54,326 nt of DNA from Paludibacteraceae bacterium (GTDB taxonomy: Bacteria; Bacteroidota; Bacteroidia; Bacteroidales; Paludibacteraceae), in the NCBI GenBank assembly GCA_905234835.1, contig CAJOIZ010000020.1, forward strand, positions 1 through 54,326. Direction: 5' to 3'. The notes under the pieces are model-generated. The model was not told where the DNA came from and made no database searches. It saw only the letters and a list, made by a program, of their open reading frames with translations. This document shows positions 42,825 through 50,033 of the stretch, in pieces. Position 1 is the first letter of the stretch. Every line of letters starts with the position of its first letter. Made by a program: the position numbers and the translations under genes.

Positions 42825-45704
42825 CTATTCATCTCGCAACAGACCGTAAAGAATCTCTATCGGATGTCTGGCGCGTATGCCCGTTCCGTCATAAATCTGC
42901 GTCCGGCAGGATGTCCCGGGGGCGGCGACCAGCACAGGCATATCGCCGCTTTCTTTCACTGCATTTCTGACAGCGGGGAACAGAATCATCTCTCCGATAG
43001 CGATGGAGATTCTGTAGTGCGCTTTCTCATAGCCGAACGATCCAGCCATACCGCAGCAGCCGGACGGGATGACATGCACATCTGTCCCTCGGGGCAGACT
43101 CAACAGTGCGGCGGTTTTCTCCACCCCGACCAACGCTTTTTGATGGCAGTGACCGTGCAGCCATATCTGCGCGGGTATATCGCTGAACTGTTCAGCCGTG
43201 ATGTGTCCTGCTTCCACCTCCCGCATCATAAACTCGTCAAACAGAAGGCAGTTTTGTGCCAACCGTAAAGTTTCTTCCCTATGCTCCGCCTTCACCAAAT
43301 CGGGGTACTCATCACGGAAAGTGAGAATGGTGGACGGCTCGATGCCGACTAACGGTGTATCTTCGCTCACAATGTCTTTCAGCAGTCTGACATTCTCCTC
43401 CGCATAGCGTTTTGCAAGCCGCAGCATCCCTTTGGAGACAGCTGCTCTGCCGCTCTCCACATGCCTGGGTATCACCACCTTGTACCCTAACCGCTCCATC
43501 AGACGGATGAAGGTCAGTGCCAGTTCCGGCTCCTGATAGCGAGTGAACTCGTCTAAGAACAGATACACCGTCCTCCCGCTTGTGCCTCGGTACTTGCGCA
43601 GTGCCGCTTGCTGTGTTCCGATGCGTGGAATAGACCGTTCCTGCGCGAACCCAACGACACGTTTGAGCAGAGAAGAGGTCAGCCTGTTGGTAGCAAAGAA
43701 GTTGTACAGATGCGGAAACACACTCCCAAGCCTTTGTATATCTGCGTTATGCGCTACAAGCCATGTCCGCATCGGTGTGCCTTCTCGGTCGTACAGCTGT
43801 TGCAGCACTTCCGCCCGCAGACGCGTCATATCCACGCCCGACGGACACTCTTTCCTGCATCCCTTGCAGGCAAGGCAGGTGGAAAGCACTTCCCGCACAT
43901 CGCGGCTGTCAGCCGCCCGTCCAGCCCGCAAAAATTCCCTCAAAACATTAGCCCGCGCACGGGTGGTTTGCAGTTCATCGCGGCTGACCTTGTAGGCGGG
44001 GCACATCGTCCCTCCGATGAGGTTCGACTTGCGGCAGTCGCCCGCACCGTTGCACTGCTCTACGCTGCACAGCAGGGCGTTATCCTGCGGACACTCTCCG
44101 GCCTTCCCCACTCGCAGATACTCGTCCATCGGCGGCGCGTCCACTATCTTGCGCGGGTTGAATATCCCGTCCGCATCCCAGCAGCGTTTGACATCACGCA
44201 TCAGCAGCCATGCCTCTTCGCCGTACTGCAACGGGATGAACTCCCCGCGCAGCCGTCCGTCGCCGTGTTCGCCGCTGATGGTGCCGCGGTGTCTGCGCAC
44301 AAGCAGCGCGGTCTCTCTCGCCACCTCGCGGAACAGGCGTCTGCCCTCCTCTGTCTTGAGGTTGAGGATAGGGCGCAGGTGCAGTTCGCCGGTGCTGATA
44401 TGCCCGTAGAACACGCACGACAGCCCCATGCGCCGCAGCATCTCGCGGAAGTCGCGCATATAGGCGGGCAGCCGTGCGGGCGCGACGGCGGTGTCCTCAA
44501 TCACGCCCGTCGGTTTGGCGTCGCCTTTCATCCGGCTCAGGATGCCGAGTCCCGCCTTTCTCAGGTTCCACACCTTGCCCACATCCCCGCCATAGACGCG
44601 GGTGCAGACTGTCACCATCCCGCTCTCTCTCAACGCTTGCTCCAACCGGTCCGCCTGCCCGTCCAAGTCCTGTTCGCTGTCGCTCCTGAGTTCGGAGATG
44701 AGCAGTGCCGGCGGGTCGCCCTCCACGAAGAACCGCTCCACATTGGTGCTTTGCTTGCTTAGTTCCAATATCTCCCCGTCCATCAGTTCCACCGCCGTCG
44801 GCCGGTGCTGCAATGCGATGAGGTTCGCCTCGAAAGCAGCTTCCAATGTCACGCAATGCGCACACACAACCATCACATGTTTTGGCGGCAGCGGGTCAAG
44901 CGACACTTTGATACGGTACAGGAACGCCAATGTCCCCTCGCTGCCTGTCAGCAGTTTGCAGAGGTTGATTTTCCTCTCCTCCCATTGTTTGCTCTCGTCG
45001 CACAGCCCCTCGATAACCTCGTCAATGGCGTAGCCGCAACTGCGTCGGGCAAGCGACTTGTCGGGGTACGACTCCGTTATCAGCCGTCGGGTCTTTTCGT
45101 CCGCTGCGAAGCGGAACAGCTGGGCGTAAATCCTCTGTATCAGCGGGTCGGACGGGCAGTCATGCTGCCAGAACCCGTTGCCGAACCGCTCTTCTAATTC
45201 CCTGACACTGTATTCGCCGAAATGCTCCTCTGTACCATCGGCAAGTATGCCGTCCGCTTCGAGGATATGCTGTCGTGTGCTGCCATAGATGAGCGAGTGT
45301 GTCCCGCATGAGTTGTTGCCTGTCATACCGCCTATGCAACACCGGTTGGAGGTCGATGTCTCGGGGCTGAAGAAAAGCCCGTGTTCTTTGCAGGCAAGGT
45401 TCAACTCGTCCCGCACCACTCCGGGCTCCACCCATGCGTAACGCCCTGCGGTGTTAATCTCCGGAATGTTGTTCATATACCTGCTGATGTCCGCCACGAT
45501 GCCGTTGCCCACCACCTGTCCGGCTATGGATGTGCCGCCTGCGCGGGGGATGATGTTTGTCTCACGCCGCCGTGCCTCGCCAATGAGCCATCGTATATCT
45601 TCCGCCGAGCGCGGATAGACGACCCCGTAAGGCATCTCTCTATAGACGCTCGCGTCCGTCGCGTAAGCCGTCCTGTGCAGCCTGTCTGTCAGTATATCCA
45701 TCAT
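42825..45704 (-). CDS. FAD-linked oxidase with Fe-S and CCG domains (D-2-hydroxyacid dehydrogenase-like)
   Basis: The 959-aa cytoplasmic-side protein joins a GlcD-type FAD domain (about 15-480: PRAGGTSIAGQVVGNGIVADISRY, GGMTGNNSCGTHSLIYG, GEHGDGRLRGEFI) to a ferredoxin-like region (CNGAGDCRKSNLIGGTMCP and CLACKGCRKECPSGVDM, about 550-640) and two CCG domains (GHCHQKALVGVEKT and PSGCCGMAGSFGY, about 830-900). This matches the YdiJ/GlcD-GlpC fusion family, which oxidises D-lactate or D-2-hydroxyglutarate-like acids and passes electrons to quinone. The substrate cannot be read from sequence. Its 5' untranslated region contains 7-nt repeats (45705-45750). Confidence 0.9.
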   Translation of the reverse strand: MMDILTDRLHRTAYATDASVYREMPYGVVYPRSAEDIRWLIGEARRRETNIIPRAGGTSIAGQVVGNGIVADISRYMNNIPEINTAGRYAWVEPGVVRDELNLACKEHGLFFSPETSTSNRCCIGGMTGNNSCGTHSLIYGSTRQHILEADGILADGTEEHFGEYSVRELEERFGNGFWQHDCPSDPLIQRIYAQLFRFAADEKTRRLITESYPDKSLARRSCGYAIDEVIEGLCDESKQWEERKINLCKLLTGSEGTLAFLYRIKVSLDPLPPKHVMVVCAHCVTLEAAFEANLIALQHRPTAVELMDGEILELSKQSTNVERFFVEGDPPALLISELRSDSEQDLDGQADRLEQALRESGMVTVCTRVYGGDVGKVWNLRKAGLGILSRMKGDAKPTGVIEDTAVAPARLPAYMRDFREMLRRMGLSCVFYGHISTGELHLRPILNLKTEEGRRLFREVARETALLVRRHRGTISGEHGDGRLRGEFIPLQYGEEAWLLMRDVKRCWDADGIFNPRKIVDAPPMDEYLRVGKAGECPQDNALLCSVEQCNGAGDCRKSNLIGGTMCPAYKVSRDELQTTRARANVLREFLRAGRAADSRDVREVLSTCLACKGCRKECPSGVDMTRLRAEVLQQLYDREGTPMRTWLVAHNADIQRLGSVFPHLYNFFATNRLTSSLLKRVVGFAQERSIPRIGTQQAALRKYRGTSGRTVYLFLDEFTRYQEPELALTFIRLMERLGYKVVIPRHVESGRAAVSKGMLRLAKRYAEENVRLLKDIVSEDTPLVGIEPSTILTFRDEYPDLVKAEHREETLRLAQNCLLFDEFMMREVEAGHITAEQFSDIPAQIWLHGHCHQKALVGVEKTAALLSLPRGTDVHVIPSGCCGMAGSFGYEKAHYRISIAIGEMILFPAVRNAVKESGDMPVLVAAPGTSCRTQIYDGTGIRARHPIEILYGLLRDE

Positions 45705-45764
45705 ATATCAATTCTCAACTATCAATTCTCAACTCTCAATTATCAATTACTCTCCTTCCGCTTG

Positions 45765-45796
45765 CAAAGGTACGGCTTTTATTTTCATCTCTGCAA
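45765..45796 (-). promoter_or_regulatory. Promoter of the FAD-linked oxidase gene
   Basis: On the minus strand TACCTTTG (45772-45765) and TTG (45796-45794) with a 21-nt spacer. The 60-nt leader between it and the start codon is mostly TTGATAA/TTGAGAA-type 7-nt units. Confidence 0.6.
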
Positions 45797-45837
45797 CACT
45801 GCGCAAAATAAAACGTCCTGTACCCATCATTCAGTTG

Positions 45838-46073
45838 AAATCATAAACCATAAACCATAAACCATAAACCATAAATCATAAATCATAAATCATAAATCAT
45901 AAATCATAAATCATCAACTATCAACTATCAACTGTCAATTATCAACTATCAACTATCAACTATAATTTGTGCTATCTTTCCCAAAGGTCGCCCATAGGTC
46001 GCCCATAGGTCACCCAAAGGTCGCCCATAGGTGGAGCAGATGTCAAGCATAGGTCACCCGAAGGTCAAAGCAC
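45838..46073. repeat. Composite intergenic repeat island C
   Basis: From 45838 to 45965 an almost uninterrupted 7-nt repeat array changes unit gradually: ATAAACC, then ATAAATC, then ATCAACT/GTCAATT. From 45979 to 46071 follows the 11-bp repeat (CGCCCATAGGT type), which is the inverted copy of 4193-4273 and includes the same odd unit GGAGCAGATGT. Confidence 0.85.
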
Positions 46074-46114
46074 CTCCACCCGTACTTGCATCATCCTCCC
46101 ATCCTTCCGCCCCC

Positions 46115-46358
46115 GTTTTTTTCCCTTGTGTGCAGATACCATCCGCACAAAGCCCCACCTTTCCTCTCCCCAACCCATCTTCTTCCTATTCTACCGCCTG
46201 CCGGTCGGCATAGTGTTTTCTTCCGTTATGCCGGATACAATCCGGCGTCCCATGCGAAAAAAACAGGAAAATGTTTGCACATTGAAAAAACAGCCGTACC
46301 TTTGCCCCCGCAAATACAGCAATAACTGCCTGCCGTCGCTTGCCGACGTAAAACAGCA
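46115..46358 (+). repeat. Promoter-bearing direct repeat, copy 1
   Basis: About 245 bp closely match 47674-47920 in the same orientation. It contains TGCAGATACCATCCGCACAA, the palindrome GCCGGAT-aca-ATCCGGC (46227-46243), the promoter, and ends near CCGACGTAAAACAGCA. What lies downstream differs: a small RNA here and a surface-protein gene at the other copy. Confidence 0.85.
46274..46304 (+). promoter_or_regulatory. Promoter of the second candidate small RNA
   Basis: TTTG (46274-46277), a 19-nt spacer, then TACCTTTG (46297-46304). The start should be near 46311. Confidence 0.65.
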
Positions 46359-46550
46359 AGGACATATTGAGTTATCGCGTTTGCGATTTATTTGGCTACT
46401 CCAGAATGTAGGAAGTTCAATGAGTAACACCGAATAAATAAGTCCGCAAGCGTCCATTGTGTAAGATGGGCGTGACTTATCGGTGTTATGGGCATTTCCT
46501 ACAGCCTTGGAGTAGATAAGGAATGCTCATTTTTTATATCCCATTGAGCA
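46311..46550 (+). ncRNA. Structured small RNA, possibly 6S/Bacteroidales-1-like
   Basis: After the promoter at 46274-46304 there is no long reading frame, but a rod-like fold is clear: CTACTCCA/TGGAGTAG (46396-46403 with 46508-46515), TGTAGGAA/TTTCCTACA (46407-46414 with 46495-46503), an asymmetric bubble, TAACACCG/CGGTGTTA (46425-46432 with 46481-46488), ATAAGTC/GACTTAT (46438-46444 with 46474-46480) and an apical stem GCGTCCAT/ATGGGCGT. A 5' hairpin CGTCG/CGACG and a small one, ATCGC/GCGAT, precede it. The 3' end is a T6 run (46530-46535) inside a further hairpin (46524-46550). A rod with a central bubble is how 6S RNA looks; no tmRNA, RNase P or SRP RNA motif is seen. Confidence 0.6.
46524..46550 (+). 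repeat. Hairpin with loop TTATATCCCAT
   Basis: TGCTCA/TGAGCA stem around a 15-nt loop. Its reverse complement is nearly identical to the hairpin at 46678-46701, and the loop is exactly complementary to loops at 46684-46694 and 46903-46913. Between here and 46670 two more hairpins occur (46581-46601 GCGGC/GCCGC, 46622-46643 CCTGC/GCAGG). Confidence 0.7.
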
Positions 46551-46677
46551 TAAAGATTGAGATTCCCTGATAGATTGCAAGCGGCAGTATAAAAGAGCCG
46601 CACTTTTCAAACGGGGCAAGACCTGCAAAGCCATTAGAGCAGGGCAAAACAAATTTTATTCAATCAATTAAAACCGA

Positions 46678-46701
46678 TGCTCGATGGGATATAAGTGAGC
46701 A
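46678..46701 (+). promoter_or_regulatory. Leader hairpin of the 49-aa gene
   Basis: Stem TGCTC/GAGCA with loop containing ATGGGATATAA, starting just after AAACCGA and ending 9 nt before the start codon at 46711. The loop also holds a mini-ORF, ATG GGA TAT AAG TGA. Confidence 0.55.
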
Positions 46702-46710
46702 CTTACAACT

Positions 46711-46860
46711 ATGGGAGTTGCACAAGTAATTGAAAAAGACAACCAAATCACAATCATTACAGACAAAGGAAATGTCGCTACCGGTTCTTATACAGGTGGC
46801 GAGTGTGCACGTGCCGATTGTATGGAAGAAACTACAAAACGCGCATTAGACAAAGATTAA
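46711..46860 (+). CDS. 49-aa unknown protein behind a structured leader
   Basis: The short gene encodes MGVAQVIEKDNQITIITDKG followed by a part with two cysteines (TGGECARADCMEETT) and a lysine-rich end. There is no signal peptide or membrane segment. I do not recognise a family. It is preceded by the hairpin at 46678-46701, and the same leader element, with a different stem sequence, precedes the next gene (68 bp downstream). Base composition is more AT-rich than in the housekeeping genes. The shared leaders argue that both genes are expressed and regulated together. Confidence 0.55.
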   Translation: MGVAQVIEKDNQITIITDKGNVATGSYTGGECARADCMEETTKRALDKD

Positions 46861-46897
46861 CATTTTACTTATCAGTGTAAAAAACTAAAACCGACGA

Positions 46898-46919
46898 GGG
46901 CGATGGGATATAACCGCCC
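46898..46919 (+). promoter_or_regulatory. Leader hairpin of the 146-aa secreted protein gene
   Basis: Stem GGGCG/CGCCC with the same loop ATGGGATATAA as at 46678-46701, again after AAACCGA and 9 nt before the ATG at 46929. The stem sequence is entirely different but still pairs. The loop opens a mini-ORF ending at TAA 46924-46926. Confidence 0.55.
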
Positions 46920-46928
46920 ACAATAAAT

Positions 46929-47369
46929 ATGAAAACTAAAATATTATGTTTAATCGCGTTAATTATGTTAAGTGGTGCTATATATTCGCAATCAGCATAT
47001 ATTGTTCCTCATTTTACACGCGAAAATCCAAATGAGAGGAATAGTTCTTCGTCAGATGAAGAAGTTGAATATCTTGATAATATTTCAGTGACATTCGGTG
47101 TCCACGGAGAATGGTCATTTGTTTTATATTCTGACGGAACTTTCAAAAGTAGAGATTGGTATGGATATCATGGACATTACGACACTAAGTATATGAAAGA
47201 CATAACAATCTCAAGCGGAACTTATTATATCACACAAGAAGGTGACGCAAGGATTGTGCATTTCAGATTTCGAAACGGAAAAGAAAAAAATGGTTTCTTA
47301 TACTATTATAATCGTGGTGCCGAATTATCATATGATAGAATAAGACACAAAGAAATAGAAGATAACTAA
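46929..47369 (+). CDS. Secreted 146-aa protein of unknown function
   Basis: The protein has a signal peptide (1-20, MKTKILCLIALIMLSGAIYS). The mature part is polar, with a serine-rich acidic segment (NSSSSDEEVEYLD) and then a beta-rich, Tyr/Gly-rich domain (about 50-130: GEWSFVLYSDGTFKSRDWYGYHGHYD, ISSGTYYITQEGDARIVHFRF). No family is recognised; the SDGTF/GTYYI pattern resembles small lipocalin-like or DUF domains that report on expression of a feature, but that is weak. It is AT-rich, has its own structured leader and a strong terminator, and probably forms a unit with the 49-aa gene. Confidence 0.75.
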   Translation: MKTKILCLIALIMLSGAIYSQSAYIVPHFTRENPNERNSSSSDEEVEYLDNISVTFGVHGEWSFVLYSDGTFKSRDWYGYHGHYDTKYMKDITISSGTYYITQEGDARIVHFRFRNGKEKNGFLYYYNRGAELSYDRIRHKEIEDN

Positions 47370-47429
47370 ATCCAGATTTAATGACATAGTTGATAGTGTT
47401 ATGTCCTTATTTCAATAATAAGGATATAT

Positions 47430-47480
47430 AAATTTCCAAGCGCGAAACTTCCTGTGTGCGACGCTTGGAAATTTCATTTT
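47430..47480 (+). terminator. Terminator of the 146-aa protein gene
   Basis: A perfect 13-bp stem, AAATTTCCAAGCG (47430-47442) with CGCTTGGAAATTT (47462-47474), then CATTTT. Two smaller hairpins come first: GACATA/TATGTC (47383-47405) and CCTTATT/AATAAGG (47405-47423). The following 47481-47670 is AT-rich with nothing I can name. Confidence 0.7.
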
Positions 47481-47673
47481 CTCAAATCGTCCATTAAAAA
47501 ATATCTCATAAATTGCCTTTACTATATATTATTGATATGCTAATGATTATATGTTATGTTTTCTTATGACCGTCATTAGAAAAATATATTTAAATAAAAC
47601 TGAATTACAGTTTATTATAAAGAAGACAACGGATTTTTTTGATGTCTAATGACCAATTTTGGGGTAAAGGCAT

Positions 47674-47920
47674 TGTTTTTTGTCCCTTGCGTGCAGATAC
47701 CATCCGCACAAAGCCCCGCCTTTCCCCTCCCCAACCCCTCTTCTTCGTATTCTACCGCCTGCCGGTCGGCACAGGTTTTTCTTCCGTTATGCCGGATACA
47801 ATCCTGCGCTCTTCCCGCGAAAAACAGAAAAACATTTGCGCATATACAAATACCGCCGTATCTTTGCCCCTGCAAAGGTTTGTCAACCCCTTTCCGTCCC
47901 CTGCCGACGTAAAACAGCAG
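47674..47920 (+). repeat. Promoter-bearing direct repeat, copy 2
   Basis: Second copy of the segment at 46115-46358. It includes the promoter TTTG (47835-47838), 20 nt, TATCTTTG (47859-47866), which should drive the gene at 47973. The palindrome at about 47790 has one arm mutated (ATCCTGC). Confidence 0.85.
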
Positions 47921-47972
47921 CACCGCTGGCGATGCAGCAACAGACATAGTAACTTTAAATACATAACATAAT

Positions 47973-49847
47973 ATGAGACACACAATCCTTACCCTCCTGC
48001 TTGCTGTTACAGTAGCTACAGGAACGATGTTTGCCGACAACGGTATCGGTGCGTTCTCTGTCGGCGCGAAGCGGAAGGTGACCTTCTCCCCTGGTAACCT
48101 GCAGTTCAACGCCGCGCAGGGAACACATCAATGCGCCGATGGTTCAACCCTACAAGGCACGTGGCGTTTCGCGCCTAACCAGTGGGACATAGTCGGTATG
48201 GGCTACGGTCTGACCAACACAAGCGACTTTTACAGATGTGACATCGGTGGCACGGTGGAGGACGGCGACAACCGTAAGATAAGCAGCACGTACGACGGAT
48301 GGATTGACCTGTTCGGCTGGGGAACAAGCGGATGGAACAGTGGCGCGGTCGCTTACCAGCCGTGGTCCACAAGCCAAAACAATGCAGACTACTACCCGGG
48401 CGGCAGTTCTGATAACACATTGACGGGCGACTATGCCTATGCCGACTGGGGCGTTTATAACCAGATTGGAGACGATGCCCCGGGCACTTGGCGCACGCTG
48501 ACATACGATGAATGGGCATACCTCATTTACAAACGCCCCAATGCCGCCAGCAAGTACGGCGCGGCGAAGGTGAACGGCATAACGGGTTTGGTTATTCTGC
48601 CCGATAAATGAACCCTGCCAAGCGGCTGTGGGTTCACGGCAGGGATGACATCTGCGAACAGCGGGTATGACTGGAGTTATGTCGCTACGACCAATATCTA
48701 CCCGTTGGAGCAGTGGCAGCTGATGGAGGATGCGGGTGCTGTCTTTCTTCCTTGTGTCGGCTTCCGTGGTGGCAAGTCAGTTAGCTACGTAGGCACGCTC
48801 GGCAACAGTTGGTCATCTTCCGCCTACAGCATCTCCAACTCCCACTATCTGGACTTCAAGTCCAACACCATGAGCGCTCAGGGCAGCAACGGCCGTTTCC
48901 GCGGACGTTCCGTCAGGTTGGTTGCTGAACTTCCCGAAACAGTATGCGGCACCATCGAAACAACCGACGGCACAACCATCTGGGAGGATGACCTGCCCTA
49001 CTCGTGGGAAGACAAGACCTTCACCGAAGCAGGTACACAGACTACCACCTTGAAGAATATGGACGGCTGCGACTCCGTTGTCACCTTCACGCTCCGTGTT
49101 CGTTACCACAACATCGTTCTGCAGGAGAACGAAAGCAGCGAGTACTATGACTTCTTCGCAGAGGACTACAACGGTTATACTCTCACTACCGCCACGCTCA
49201 ACCGCCAGTTCACACAGGGCAGATGGGCAACACTCTGCCTGCCGTTCAATGTTAGCAAAGGACAGATGATAGCGCTCAATCTGAACAGCCGCGTCTATGA
49301 GTTCCGCTATGCGGAAACGACAGACAATGTATTGACCGTTTATTTCGCTATGGCGCAGTCCATCGTGGCAGGAAAGGGCTACATTGTCAATGCCAATGCC
49401 AAACTGGCAAAGCGCGAATCGTTCGTCTTCTCGAACGTGACCATCAACACCGACGAGGATAGCGGCGACATCAGCACCTTGACGGGTTATAACGACGGTT
49501 CGGGTCGCGGCAGCATCTACTTGGTAGGGGCATTGCGCACAGGTCTGTTGTTAGGTACCATCAACGACAACATCTATCTCGGTCTGAAGGACAACACGAT
49601 TTATTACCCGAACCTGAACACAGGAACGTCCATCCGTGCTTATCGCGGCGTTTTCCGCAGTGATGAACCCCTGAACGCCCAACGTATCCGCATCATCGCA
49701 GACGGCGAAGAGCGTGGAGAGTTGACAATTGATAATGGAGAATTGATAATTGACAATTCCCCTGCCCGCAAGTATATAGAGAACGGCAATCTCTACATCA
49801 ACCGCAACGGCAACACCTACACCACCCACGGCCAGCGCCTCGACTAA
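47973..49847 (+). pseudogene. FISUMP-like secreted protein with in-frame TGA and NG-I-R-Y tail
   Basis: Two reading frames, 47973-48611 and 48645-49847, are one gene of about 624 codons. They are in the same frame and separated only by a TGA at 48609-48611, in a conserved place: PDK-stop-TLPSGCGFTAGM, where relatives have W. Part 1 has a signal peptide, KVTFSPGNLQF and YDGWIDLFGWGTSGWN, typical of a Bacteroidales/Fibrobacter surface-domain family. Part 2 continues it (GRFRGRSVRLVAEL), then has the VCGTIETTDGTTI module, the TLNRQFTQGRWATLCLPFNV domain and the C-terminal tail KYIENGNLYINRNGNTY. A 7-nt repeat tract (49720-49757) encodes the linker ELTIDNGELIIDN. Because GH30 and others stop at TGA, recoding is unlikely; a nonsense mutation or error is more likely. 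Confidence 0.75.
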
Positions 49848-49947
49848 AGAGGTAGAGAAAGTTCCTGCAACTGCCCCAATTAGAAAGTTAAATATTAACA
49901 ATATAAATGTCTGTTAACCATGTTTATTGAACAATTGGTATATGCGA

Positions 49948-50010
49948 GTGAGATATTACGCGGCAATCCTGCCGCAGTTTCGCTCCGCACGGGCGGAACT
50001 GGGTACTCAC
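49948..50010 (+). promoter_or_regulatory. Three-way-junction leader of the endonuclease gene
   Basis: Closing stem GTGAG/CTCAC (49948-49952 with 50006-50010), hairpin GCGGCA-atcc-TGCCGC (49960-49975), and a 9-pair hairpin (49976-49984 with 49992-50000). It ends 23 nt before the start codon. It matches no riboswitch consensus I know. Confidence 0.45.
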
Positions 50011-50033
50011 ATTCAGAATCACAATCAGTACGC

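Noticed and set aside
43608..44762. 384-codon open frame on the plus strand
   Set aside because: It is antisense to the FAD/Fe-S oxidase, which shows all its motifs in the other strand.
45838..45965. CRISPR array
   Set aside because: The units are contiguous 7-mers without spacers and no cas genes are near.
46311..46550. tmRNA, RNase P RNA or SRP RNA
   Set aside because: No tRNA-like ends or tag ORF, no P4-type conserved core, and no GGAA-capped SRP helix with its conserved internal loops.
48609..48611. Recoding of TGA as tryptophan or selenocysteine
   Set aside because: Other genes in the window end in TGA, no SECIS-like element is evident after it, and the family has Trp at this position, so mutation or error is simpler.
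49920..50033. 38-residue N-terminal extension of the endonuclease
   Set aside because: It would bury the signal peptide and run through a structured leader.
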